In this document: positions 13,275 to 24,574 of the stretch, one piece after another | Position numbering within the stretch: position 1 is the first letter of the stretch | Layout: every line of letters begins with the position of its first letter | Assembly: GCA_013420905.1 (NCBI GenBank) | Contig: JAAXNY010000008.1 | Location: 2,790,001-2,854,000, forward strand | Origin: Collybia mongolica | Taxonomy: Eukaryota; Basidiomycota; Agaricomycetes; Agaricales; Clitocybaceae | Reading direction: 5' to 3' | Length of the DNA stretch: 64,000 nt | Notes under the pieces: model-generated | What the model was told of the DNA's origin: nothing | The model's input: only the letters and a program-made list of their open reading frames with translations | Database searches by the model: none | Position numbers and translations under genes: made by a program

Positions 13275-14855
13275 ATGAAATTCCGTCTCGCAAGCCTCGC
13301 GGCGCTCATTGCCATAGCACAAGCCGCTATCCAACTTCCTGGGGTTCCTTTCAAATCTCCCGTTGTCGTGACCCCCGGCTTCACTGCTCGGGTTATATTT
13401 TCCAACCTCACAGTGCCACGTGGCATTACGTTTGATTCAAAACAGAACCTCCTCGTTGTAGAACGAGGACTTGGCGTTAGTGTGTTCTCCCAAGACCCAG
13501 CATCGTCAGTGGGCGCTTGGAACCGGGAAGTCGTCATCAAGAACGCCGACCTCACACATGGCATCCAGGTCGAAGGGAATAGGTTATACGTGAGCACCGC
13601 GAAGGACGTGCTATTGTATACGTGGGACCCTGCAACACGCACTGTTGGAACAGCGGCACCTTACCCTGTTGTGGCTGGGCTCCCTGCTGATGGAGGTCAG
13701 TTGCCCCTCTAACCCGCGATCTGTATCACTGAATTGCTTCCTAGAACTAACGACCCATGCGCTCTATCTTGAGCCTGGCGCGACCCGTTCCAACGGCATG
13801 CTCATTGGATCCGGTCCCTTGACGAATATCGATCTTACCGCCCGCGATCCTGCGTCCGGTCGTTCGCAAATACGTCGTTTCGTATGGCCTAACATCACTC
13901 TCCCAGTCTACCCTCCAATCCCTTCTCCTTGGGAGAAGGGGCAGGTCATTGCGTATGGTATCCGCAACCCCGCCGGGTTCGCATTCCCCACGGGACCTTC
14001 GGTAACGCCGGTCAATTCGAGGGACTTGTACGTTGTCGAAAATGGTGCTTCGATAGATGAGGTGTCTGGGCTCACCCCCGCGTTTGTCAACGATAACCCA
14101 GCGGATGAGTTGGAGTTCGTCAACTATCCGACAGTAGCCTCCACGGCAGTTCCTAAGGCATACGGATACCCCGACTGTACCACCCTCTGGAATGGCTCAG
14201 CAGATCCCGTTGGCGTGCCAAAGTACGTTGGGTTGCCTTCGGGTACACAGATCAGTTTGAATCTGGACAAGTCGAGAGATGATGCTTGGTGCGCAAAAAC
14301 ACCGGCACTCAATCAGCCTCCCGTCCTCGACTTCCAGGTAAGTTACGATCTTTACCAGTATCTTAATCACTGCTAATTAATTTTGCTCTACTCCTAGGCT
14401 CACTCTGTTCCTCTCGATATCAAGTTCTACACCCCACCAACAGTCTCGGGTCCAGCCACCCTCCCCAGTGCTCTGGCAAACAATGCATTCGTTTCATTCC
14501 ACGGATCGTTTAACCGTTCACCACCAACGGGATATGGTGTTGTTCAGTAAGTTCCTGTCCAATTTCGAGGTATTGTAAGGACTTACCGGCCTGTAGTGTT
14601 CCCTTCCCTATCATAAAAGGCACCACCAACCCCTTGGGCTACTCTTTCATTGTCCAGGCTAAGGACCTCAAAAGCTGCCCAGGAAGCTGTATCCGCCCTG
14701 TTGGTCTTGCCTTCAGCGCCGACGGCAAATTGTACGTTAGCAGCGACTCGAGCGGAGAGGCAAGTCCAAATATATTTCTTCGTTCTTTCGGCTTATTGAC
14801 CTATTTACGTCTATAGCTCTTCGTCATCGAGAGATCTCAATTCACAACAGGTTGA
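13275..14855 (+). CDS. AA12-A, secreted PQQ-type pyranose/sorbosone dehydrogenase
   Basis: Soluble quinoprotein of the glucose/sorbosone dehydrogenase family (AA12 in fungi), a six-bladed beta-propeller expected to bind PQQ and calcium and oxidise sugars outside the cell. Five exons (13275-13695, 13745-14337, 14398-14546, 14597-14759, 14817-14855) give 454 residues. Signal peptide MKFRLASLAALIAIAQAA. Key motifs: FKSPVVVTPGFTARV, GSGPLTNIDLTARDPASGRS, AYGIRNPAGFAFPTGPS (the RNP motif corresponds to the catalytic Arg-Asn of bacterial soluble glucose dehydrogenase), DLYVVENGASIDE, FVSFHGSFNRSPPTGYG and GLAFSADGKLYVSS. It ends LFVIERSQFTTG, directly after the last blade, so no AA8 cytochrome or CBM1 domain is attached. 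Intron 4 starts with GC (GCAAGT at 14760), where copies B and C have GT. Confidence 0.92.
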
Positions 14856-15486
14856 TTGTGATTCATGGACTAATAGGTGGAAATTTGTAGCAATGTTAAA
14901 ATTTGATATATCAGTTTGGCATGTACACACCTTATTGAAAATTATTGTGAAGCGTGAAGACAAAATATGACCTTGCCGTCAAATACAGATCCACGTACAG
15001 AATGTGGTGTCTGGGAAGTACCGGGAGCGTTATGGGGGAGACAAAGGTAAATACTCGGGGTATAACCAACTTGTCTCTCCGACAACCATCACAAATTATT
15101 CAGTAAAATGACACGCGGTTCGTGAGCTTCCCTTTTACGAAAGCGTTAGTATCCCAGAGAAACTCATTCTTTTCTAACAGAATCTCAGCCTTCAGCCCAA
15201 CCAACATATATCCCACCGTGCGGTCCGCAGTCCTGAACATGGGTCAGGGAAAGATCCTTATCCGTCCCCTTTACGTGCGAGGCGTTAAACACGAAACTTG
15301 AAGACTATTTCCCCTCAAGATATAGCCGCAATTATGACGCAATTAGACTCAAGAATTTAATCGCGGTCAGGTCTGCCCGCCATTACACCATTCATTTCGG
15401 CGCCACAAGCCGCCCACTACCTAAATAGCCTGAATTCCGCTCTACATGACCCAATTCCTACTTCCTCTTAGACCAAGTGACACGAT
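14856..15486. other. Intergenic, no gene recognised
   Basis: 3' flank of AA12-A and promoter of SSP2. I see no open frame with protein-like features. Confidence 0.5.
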
Positions 15487-16042
15487 ATGAAGTTGCTCAC
15501 AACTTTGTCCTTGACACTATATTTCTTGACTGCCCATGCACAAAGGAGCTTTATAGGGAGTCCTTCAGAGGGTGCTACTGTTACGAAAGGAGAACAATTC
15601 GTTGTTCAAGTTGTTCGCCCTGTAAGATTGATCTTCCTCAACTAACCTTGCTAAAACACATCTATTAACACATCATTGTTCAGAACAGCCTCCAAGGTTC
15701 CACCGAAGTTGGTATTGTCATTGGGCTCCAGTCATGCCCAGTGACCAACCCATACCCATGTGCACCACCAAACCAGCAAGTGGGTTCTATCCTCTACAAT
15801 GGCGCCTATAATCCCCAGCTCCACGAAATGCCTGGGAGACCGTACCAGAATTTCACTGTTACGGTCCCCGACGTCGATTATTTCGCGGGAAGGGCCCAGC
15901 TCAGTGTCATCCGCTTCCATTTGATAGGGGTGAGTGATTGATCTTGAGAATCACCTTCGATGTTGTTAACCCCACCATTCGTGTTTAGGCTGGTCCAAGT
16001 CCCACACTCGAATTAAACAACATGACTGTGAATGTCGTTTAA
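15487..16042 (+). CDS. Small secreted protein SSP2 (unknown family, paralogue of SSP1)
   Basis: Predicted secreted protein of 144 residues from three exons (15487-15621, 15684-15929, 15989-16042). Both introns are in phase 0 and at the same places as in SSP1. Signal peptide MKLLTTLSLTLYFLTAHAQ. Shared blocks: NSLQGSTEVGIVIGLQSC, a second Cys a few residues later (VTNPYPC), GSILYNGAYNPQ, PYQNFTVTVP, LIGAGPSPTLE and the final MTVNVV. It has one N-glycosylation site in QNFT and another in NNMT. It lies 551 nt upstream of AA12-B. No function can be assigned; conservation of the exon pattern with SSP1 argues that both are real genes. Confidence 0.88.
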
Positions 16043-16593
16043 GACGTATGTATTTTTCGTAGCACTTCATGGGATGTAACTGTGGCTCTGTCGTACCTTT
16101 GGACTATTGGAATTTGAAGCGTAAAGCTCTGATTCCTAAGCATAAGTCGGATTTGGACATACCTGTATCTTTGGACGATAAATTCGCGTGGCCCTGGTAT
16201 GAAATAAACTTGTCGTCAGGCTCACTGATATCTGGACTTGTCGAGTATTCCTCCCGTACGTCGTTTGTCAACTCTCTTCCGAGGGCCACTGTTGATCCCA
16301 CCATGTCACTTCAGAACCCTAGAATCTGGTCCTACATTCATTACATCCGATGGTTGCCACGCACGCGCCAAGGCACGGTTTCTGTAAGACCATCTTATTG
16401 AATTTTCCGACAGAACACCCTCCCACCTGACCCAGAACTCTCCTGTAATCTCCGAGCACCGTTCTTTCCTGGTCGCGCTGTTCCTTCCGAAATACTTTAC
16501 TTAGCATTTCAGACCCACTCTCACTCCGCAACGTTAGCTTGGCAAACATACATATAGCCCAGCATCTGTGAGTGTTTTAGCGTGTCCATCGCC
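16043..16593. other. Intergenic, promoter of AA12-B
   Basis: An open frame at 16069-16401 has no recognisable motif and is probably chance. An AT-rich ACATATAG near 16550 lies about 40 nt before the AA12-B ATG. I see nothing else. Confidence 0.45.
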
Positions 16594-18229
16594 ATGAAAT
16601 TTCTCATCGCAGCTTTGGCAATAGCCTCCACCGCGAGCGCAACATTTCAACCACTCGGCGTTCCTTTCAAATCGCCAGTCAAAGTAGCCTCCGGGTTCGC
16701 GGCTCATGTCCTCTTCTCCAACCTCACAGCGCCTTCCGGCATCGCGTTTGACGCGAAGCAGAATCTCCTCGTTGTCGAGCTTGGACTCGGCGTGACAGCT
16801 TTCTCCCAAAACACTCTAAGCGCCTCGCCGGTTGCGGGGTGGGAACGTACAATTGTCGTCAAAAACCCCGAGCTCAGCCAGGGGATCCAGGTTGACGGTA
16901 GCAGGTTGTTTGTGAGCACAGGAAAAGAAGTACTCGTGTACCAATACGATGCTGCGACAAAATCTGTCAGCAGCGTTATTGCCCCTTACCCTATTATCAC
17001 CGGACTCCCAGCAGATGGAGGTATGTTTATAACCATGTGAACTGAAAGCTTGGGGTGTTATATCTATAACGATCGTTTCTTTTCTTAGAATTCGCTTCAC
17101 ACCCCTTGCTTCTCGAGCCGGGCGAGACTGGCTCCGCCGACGCAATCCTTGTTGGTTCAGGCCCGTTGACGAATATAGACCTGACCGCTCGCGATCCTGC
17201 GTCAGGTCGTTCTCAAGTCCGCCGGTTTGTCTTCAGTAATTATTCGACGGACGTATTTCCTCCTATTCCTATGCCTTTACCCTGGAGCGACGGAGCCGTT
17301 GTCGCATACGGAATTCGCAATCCCGCGGGCTTTGCGTTCCCCACCGGACCTTCAATCAGGCCTGTTGGAACCAATGACCTGTACGTCGTCGAGAATGGCG
17401 CGTCTATCGACGAGGTGAAGGGCATGACGCCCAAATTCGCGAATGACAACCCCGCTGATGACCTCGAGTTTGTGAATTATCCCACGACCTCCTCCTCGAC
17501 TGCGAAAGGCCAATACCACGGATTCCCTGATTGTGCTACGCTCTGGAATCCCACCGCAGACTCTGTCGGCGTTCCACAATATACGGGCCTGCCCCGTGGT
17601 TCTCAGATTAGCTTGAATCTGGATATCACAAGGAATGATGCTTGGTGCAGAAACAAAACCAACACCCACTTGCCGTCGCTGAACTTCCAAGTGAGTAAGA
17701 TTCGCAAAGATTATGAAGTAAAACCCCTCATGCTGCCGTCTCCTCCACAAGGCGCACTCTTCACCGACCGATATCAAGTTCTTCACTCCATCAGGAACCT
17801 CGAACGCAAATTCTTTCCCATCTACCTTCCAGGATCACGCGTTTGTATCCTTCTTCGGATCGTTCACTCGTTCACCTCCTACGGGTTATGGTGTCGTTCA
17901 GTGCGTCCTTTTCAATCCTGATAACTAATGTACAGCCATAACGCGTTTATTGCAACAGCGTTCCCTTCCCCCTTGATTCAAGCGTCTCAAACTTGGGCTA
18001 TTCATTCCTCGTCCAAGCTGCCTCACTCGACACTTGCCCGGGATCTTGTATCACCCCTGTTGGTTTGGCCTTCGGGACAGATGGGAGACTATACGTCAGC
18101 AGCACATTGAGTGGAGAGGTATGTCTTTATTTTCCATGTTCATTTTGAGCCTCGCAGTATGCTGATCATAAACCCTTTTCGTGACAGCTATTCGTCATCG
18201 AGCGAAGCCTATTGACAACTGATTCATAA
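16594..18229 (+). CDS. AA12-B, secreted PQQ-type pyranose/sorbosone dehydrogenase
   Basis: Second member of the quinoprotein array: 459 residues from five exons (16594-17020, 17089-17690, 17752-17900, 17959-18118, 18188-18229), with intron positions and phases identical to AA12-A. The ATG at 16594 gives MKFLIAALAIASTASA, a signal peptide; the frame stays open upstream but has no other ATG. Motifs: FKSPVKVASGFAAHV, LVGSGPLTNIDLTARDPASG, AYGIRNPAGFAFPTGPS, DLYVVENGASIDE, FVSFFGSFTRSPPTGYG, GLAFGTDGRLYVSS and a terminal LFVIERSLLTTDS. The likely role is extracellular sugar oxidation with PQQ and calcium. Fungi are not known to make PQQ, so the cofactor would come from outside. No cytochrome or cellulose-binding domain is present. 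All introns are GT-AG. Confidence 0.93.
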
Positions 18230-19491
18230 AGAATGGTCAAATGTTTAGTACTTATTACGTGCAGATGCACAATCTAGATACGATAAAATGTTATACCATC
18301 CGCCCTTGTTGGAATTTATACGAGAATTTCAGAACACAGGTCCTTGTGTGTGAGACTTGCTGCCATGAAGGTCAAGTTCTGTGAACTCAAGAACACAGGG
18401 CCTCGACTAATTTCAAGTCCGATTTACGCGGGAAGGCTTATTTCCGGATGATTCGGTGGCTGTGTTGCGATTTTAGAGCTTACCTCCGAATCGGATTTAC
18501 TAACCCATGGCTTGTATACTCAGGCTATTAACGTCGTTGCTTGAGTCGAAATTTCGCATGATAGGCTCAAGAAGCGGTAACTACATTCCAGCTCGATACC
18601 ACATGCCAGCATTCACCCGGCCCCCTCCGATCATGCATGCATGGTACAAGCTTCCGTGACGGTGCCTGGAATTCGAATGAAGGTATTATAATCTGGAGTC
18701 GTACTTCTATCAGAATCTTGACAATGTCCACTATGAGGCGCATCATGCATTATGAGCCACATAGTAAATGCGTATTGAGACTATTAAAGGTCTCTGTTCA
18801 CGTAACATTGAACGCGAGAATAACAGATCTAGCTATTGTGTATAGACTACCCGACACACGTCTCTCAGGACCGTGAGTTTTAGGCATCATCAGAGCTCGC
18901 GAACATTCCATCGCTTATTTCTGTTCTGTTGCTTTTTTTATTGTTTCTTCTTTTGGTGAGTTTAGTATTGATGTATACCTGTATCCTCGGGAAAAAGGCG
19001 GCTTTTCGTCTAATGCTAATGTTTATACCAGGGTCCCATGATCAACGATGTGTATGAGCCGGGGTTAACCCCGCCTTTTCACGGCTACACCCTTTCAACC
19101 CTGTTACAAATGTGGTCAGTGGGCATGAGGTAGTTCCTTGCAAATCTTCCGGACGACGGAAGCCAAAGCCAAAGCCACTCTTGGCGTGCATACAAGTACG
19201 ATCTCACCCCAATCTGTTGTGCTAAAAGAACATGCAGGAATATTCTATATCGCAAAGAACAGAACCCTCCGAGCTGTCATGTTGCCAACCTGGCCAATAC
19301 ATTCTAAATATGTACCAACACATTTACCATATGCCATTCAGGGCTAGTAAAATCCAGAACCTCCAGAAATACCAAATTTCAGGTGGACTGTCTCTATAGA
19401 ACTCGGTTGTACTGACCCACCTCACCCTCCGTTGAATTATAATCGCATATAAAAGGCGTCGACATCATTGAGGTTCAACCGTGACTTCAAG
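18230..19491. other. Intergenic, no SSP copy found
   Basis: By analogy with the first two units a third small secreted gene might be expected here. I looked for the NSL-GSTEV and GSILYNG blocks in this interval and found none. Short open frames at 18637-18876 and 19138-19347 are unrecognised. The segment is AT-rich and ends in the promoter of AA12-C. Confidence 0.5.
19448..19456 (+). promoter_or_regulatory. TATA box of AA12-C
   Basis: TATAAAAGG lies 44 nt before the AA12-C ATG, the same core as in the SSP1 promoter. Confidence 0.65.
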
Positions 19492-21083
19492 ATGAAAGTT
19501 CTCGCCTCACTTCTCGCATTCGCCTCCATCGCGAGGGCCACTTTCCAAGCCGATGGAACCTCCTTTAAATCCCCTGTCAATGTAGCCTCAGGATTCCGCG
19601 CCAGAGTTATCTTCTCTAATCTCACTTCACCTGGCGGCATCGCCTTCGACGACAAGCAGAACCTGCTTGCAGTAGAGATTGGTGTCGGTGTTAGTGCATA
19701 CTCCAGAAGCAACGCGGGTACAGTAACAGGATGGGAACGCACTGCTGTTCTTAAAAATCCGAACGTGACACAAGGCATACAGATCGACGGAAAGCGATTA
19801 TTTGTGAGCACAGGTAAAGACGTACTTGTGTATGCATACGACTCCGCAACGAAATCCGTGATCAATACCGTACCACCCTACCCTATCATTGACGGATTGC
19901 CAGCAGATGGAGGTTCGTTAACCTCCTGATTTTAAAACTGCATGCTGTTAACAGTTATTGCAGAATTTGCGTCGCACACAATTCTTCTCGAGACGAATTC
20001 GACTGGTGCCGCGATAGGGATGCTCGTTGGATCCGGCCCAAAAGAAAATATTGACCTAACCGCTCGTGATCCCGCCTCCGGTCGCTCACAGATTCGACGA
20101 TTCGTATTCCCCAGAATCCAACCTGACGTCTTCCCACCGCCCCCTTCACGTTGGGCTGATGGGCAGGTCGTTGCATACGGTCTTCGCAACCCAGCTGGTT
20201 TTGCCTTCCCCACAGGTCCTTCCATCACGCCAGTTGACCAGAAAGACCTGTTCGTGGCAGACAACGGTGCCTCGATCGAAAGATTACTTGGTTTCACACC
20301 ACTATTCGCGAACGATAACCCCGCAGACGAATTTAACCGCGTTACCTACGAAATCGCCCCAACCTCAACATCACCCAAGCCGAACTCTTACGGCTACCCG
20401 GATTGTGCAACGCTCTGGAACCCATCTGCCGACCCTGCTGGAGACCCGCAATACGTAGGAATGCATCGAGGGGACCAGATTAGCTTGCAATTGGCCGATA
20501 TCATCGACGACAGTTGGTGCCAGAAAAATACAAACCTTAACCATCCCCCTGCTATGAGCTTCCAAGTAAGACTGTCGCTTTATACAGATGAGTCTGACAT
20601 CTGACCATAATTCCAAAAAGGCCCATTCCTCGCCTGCCGACGTCAAATTCTATGCAACGCCCACGGCCTCCAGCCTAGCATCCTTCCCATCCGCTTTGAT
20701 CAACGATGCATTCGTTTCCTTCTTTGGTTCATTCAACCGCTCTCCACCGACCGGTTATGGAGTCGTCCAGTATGGACTTATATCTTTAACACATACGCGG
20801 TTGTACTAATCATTGTTCCAGTATTCCATTCCCTCCTACCAGCGACCCAACCGGAACCGCTTTAGGGTACAGGTTCATCGTTCAAGCAGAGTCGCTGAAC
20901 ACTTGTCCGGGAACCTGCATCACTCCTGACGGTTTGGCCTTTGGAGCAGATGGGCGATTGTATGTTAGTAGTACCTTGAGTGGCGAGGTGAGATTCTGGT
21001 TTTGTTTAATGTCCATCATTTCCTGTTCTGACGCTTCTTATTAGTTATTCCTGGTTGAAAGCAGTCCAATCGTACCTCAGTAG
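19492..21083 (+). CDS. AA12-C, secreted PQQ-type pyranose/sorbosone dehydrogenase
   Basis: Third quinoprotein copy: 458 residues from five exons (19492-19912, 19964-20565, 20621-20769, 20822-20987, 21045-21083), all splice positions shared with copies A and B. Signal peptide MKVLASLLAFASIARA. Motifs: FKSPVNVASGFRARV, DLTARDPASGRSQIRRFVF, AYGLRNPAGFAFPTGPS, FVSFFGSFNRSPPTGYG, GLAFGADGRLYVSS and a terminal LFLVESSPIVPQ. It differs where A and B read DLYVVENGASIDE: here it is DLFVADNGASIER, so the conserved Glu is Asp and the acidic pair after Ile-Asp is lost. This may change metal or cofactor binding, or substrate preference. It lacks an SSP gene directly upstream. Confidence 0.92.
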
Positions 21084-21316
21084 ATGTCTATCTATTGGTA
21101 CAGGGGTAGGGGTCAGTGGGTTGATCATTGGTTAAACTGTTTAGAGTTGTCCCCGTTATGCTTAATATATGAGCTCAGTCTGCGGGGACCGAGTTTCGGT
21201 TACTGATTTCAGACAGGAAAGGGCATTATGAAAGAAATAAGTTATATTGTATTGCTTGAGAAGGAGAAGAGTCAATTGGACGCGTCGAAATGTAGCCTGT
21301 GTATATCGCAAGACAT

Positions 21317-23997
21317 TTACTCCTGGACTTGGACATAGTTTGCTACGTGAAAGTGTGATCAGCAAAACTTAACACCTGAAGTACAAAAAGAGCGTACCAG
21401 GGAACAACCCAGTATTTCCTGAATTATCCTTACCCTGCCACCAGTCCTCCGACGCTGGTTCAATCTCCACAATTCTATCACCTTCACGGAATGATATCTC
21501 GTTGTCTTCTGCCGCATCATAACTACAGAACGTTTAGTATGTATCCGTTGGAACAGCGAGAAATTACGTGCTCATATAATGCAATGGCGGTTATGCCTTC
21601 ATCACCTGTTGGAGGTGGGCTAGGTGGGCGGGGAGGTGCCGGGGTTGCTGCCGGTGCTGCCGGAGGCTAACAAGGCATTGGTCAAAAGACTGTTTGGATA
21701 AGCGATCAAAAAAATACGCTTACAGGTGGTGGTGGTGGCGGAGGAGGCGGGGGAGGCGGAGGTGGAGGAGAGGGAGCTGCTGCTTCTTCCTCGACTTCGA
21801 CATGCGTCTCAGGCTGCGTGTCATGTTGTTCAATAAGTTCGACATAGTTTGCTAGAAGTGTATCCGTTCATCAGTTGATGGTCTAGAAGTTGTGTCATAA
21901 GATTGATACGCACAGGGGAAAAGACCCGTCTTTCCGCCCGGGCCTACGCCCGACCACCACCCCTCGCCAACCTCCTCAATAGATTCAATGATTTCTCCCT
22001 CAATAAGATGCATTTCGTTATCCTCCGCAGCCTGAACAAGTCATTAAATGCGTTGAAATCGCCGGCGGTGCAGGTCCAAACTTTACCTCATATTCATATA
22101 TAACAACCGCAGTTACTCCTTCACCACCTTGATGTACTGGCACAGGCTCTGGTTCGGGTTCAGGCTCTTGTATATGTAATGCAGCCATCTTGACGACAAA
22201 ATGTAAATAAAATATATGGGGATAACATCAAATAATGAACAAACCTGAGCAACCGGTGGGGGAGGGGGTGGAGGTGGAGGAGGAGGAGGTGGTGGTGGTG
22301 AGGGCGGGGGCGGGGAAGCAGGTGCAACGTCTTCAACCTCCGGTTCAATTTCTTGATAACGCTGTGGTGGTGGTGGAGGCGGCGGAGGCTTGTAAGATAT
22401 GAGTGAGGCAGCGCATGCAATGACGTTTATTGAACTCACCGGAGCAGATTGTTCTTCCTCCTGCGCTTGTTGTGGCTGTTCCTCTTCTTCATCCCTTCCC
22501 CAGGCTGCTTCTTGGACAGCTGCTTTAGCAGCTGCGATGTTATCTGAGTATTGACTAGCAGCGACGCCTGCACCAACCGCTGCACCTACACCAGCGGCCG
22601 CTCCAACGGCCCCGACAGTACCAAAGTTTCTGGGTGTGGTTTGAAACCCTGTGGCGCGTCCAAACGCGGGAGCACTCGATGTGAAAACGGGCTTGGAAAT
22701 GGGCGACGCTGCAGGGGCAACGAATCCTGAGCTGCGGCTCTTTGCTTCATCATCTTCTGCCTGTTTCTTTGCGAGAGCTTGCCTTTCGCTCCATGTTAAC
22801 TTCTTTGGGCCACCTGCTGGAGTGCGAGGTTGGGGAGTTGAAGGCTGTTCCTGCTCAAAGGCTGCGAAAGGATTTTTAAGCTTCTTCGGCGCCGGAAGAG
22901 AAACTGGTGTGTAGGCGGTCCCGACGGGGCCAATGCGGTCTTCTTGAGCGGGCTTCGAATGTATATTCGACGCAGGAGGCGGAGGAGGTGTCGGAGTAGC
23001 TGGGCCTGATGGGGTCTATTTTGCCTGATATGAATACAACGGTGACTTCGTCAAATGGTAAGACTCACTTGGGCGCTAAAAGCTGGCCTCGAAGCAGTTG
23101 GAAGTACTGGTGGCCTGCTAGCGGCGCTTGGGGGTGGTGGCGGTGACGGAGTTGGTACCTGAACTGGCTTATCTTCAGGCCATGAGTCTTGTGGGGCTGA
23201 ACCACCAATTACAGTTCGTCCATACACGGAACTTGCGGATGCTGCAGGTGGCTTCGCGCCGAATGTGGGCCTAGAGCTAGCCGCTGGTGGAGTAGGCTTT
23301 GCGGTGGGCGTTGGGGCCTTCCTCAGCGCACCCATGTCGACCTTTCCGACAGGGGTATAGTTTGTTCCTACGGGCGCGATCGGTTCAAATTTACGTGCTG
23401 TCTCTTTGTGAGTAGAGTATTTCGCCCCTGAAGCAGCTTCTACGCGGGACATGATTAGGGCCGGAGTGACATCAGTCTGGGTGAAAATAATCAGGGGAGA
23501 ACTGATAGTGTTGTGGCCAGACAAACCTCATTACGTGCATTAATAACAACATGCGCTACCCGCATAAATCTAGCCACCGCACTTGAATGGGTATGAAACA
23601 GGCCTTTTTTGGCTTCCGGAACACCGTCACCACACCAGTTGATCTGAACAAACTTTGGCAGCTGGCTCTGTTACCGTGCATATGAGATTAAGTCAACTAG
23701 AAGAAATCGGATCGTGGACATACATTTGGGTCTTGAACTCTCGCAAATGCGTATTGAATTCTAAACAGATTGTTAAAATCGTTAGGCAATCAGATGATGC
23801 CTTGGACAAAACACACACCTCCCATCCGAAAATTCCTCCTCCAATTCCTCTAGCCCGCCGCTCCCTGTTGCTTGGACTTTGAGATCGTTTGAGCCCTTCT
23901 CATAAGTGAGCATTGCCCAATCTATTCCATTGGCATTGACAACATCCTGATAGGCGTCATTGATATCCTTGCTGGAGAGATTGACCTGGAGAGACAT
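21317..23997 (-). CDS. ABP1: ABP1, drebrin-like actin-binding protein
   Basis: Cortical actin-patch protein linking F-actin and Arp2/3 to endocytosis. The start at 23997 gives MSLQVNLSSKDINDAYQDVV, the N terminus of an ADF-homology domain that continues through LEELEEEFSDGR, QYAFARVQDPN and FVQINWCGDGVPEAKKG. A long Pro/Ala-rich middle follows, with GGPKKLTWSERQALAKKQ as in fungal ABP1, then acidic stretches and three poly-proline tracts. Two C-terminal SH3 domains close the protein: one with AEDNEMHLIEGE, EGWWSG and GLFP (about 21.9-22.05 kb), and the last with AEDNEISFREGD, EDWWQG and GLFP, then ANYVQVQE and the stop at 21317. An in-frame ATG 12 nt upstream (24009) is an alternative start. 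Many introns, one of them within the final SH3. Confidence 0.92.
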
Positions 23998-24574
23998 GGC
24001 TCCCTGCACGTATCCAACAAAGAGAATCCTTTATTAATTAGCAGTAGGATGCAATAGATCACTTTCGCCTCGCACCTTCTGTCGTGAACGCGAATTTACT
24101 TTGGAAAAGTAGCGCTTTGGTGTAGGTTAAGCTTTTGAAGCCTGGTGACGCTGCGGCAACTTCTGTTTTCAAGTGTTTGTTTCCAAGGTTTCAATTACGG
24201 AAAGCGGTTCCGTCTCCACTTTCGCAACCCGCAACGCCATTGAAAGACGTCCAACAAACCGGCCACAGTAGAGTTCAACGCTGAAGCGGTGAAGGATAAT
24301 CATCACCTCGATTCGGCGACGTCCAAGAATTGCAAACGAAGGTTTTGTTTTATTTTCTCACGAAAGTTCAGATTTCTTATGACCCGCAGCCGCCTCCTTA
24401 CCACCCAACAGCACCAGCACGTGTGTCCAAGACTCGCGGTTGGATAAAGCTTATCGGTCAATAACTCGGTCAAATGTTATAAGCAAAAAACCAGTATGGC
24501 ACGTAAACAACTAATATTCAAGATATCATGATGGGTACAGTAGTACATAACGTAACCAGAGCTCCCGTCTTCGC
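23998..24574. other. Intergenic between PL3 and ABP1
   Basis: 3' flank of the pectate lyase gene and promoter of ABP1. No gene seen. Confidence 0.55.

Noticed and set aside
19138..19347. Possible third SSP gene upstream of AA12-C
   Set aside because: None of the SSP blocks is present in any frame.
23998..24009. Upstream ATG adding MQGA to ABP1
   Set aside because: The ADF-homology domain normally begins right at MSLQ-type sequence; kept only as an alternative.
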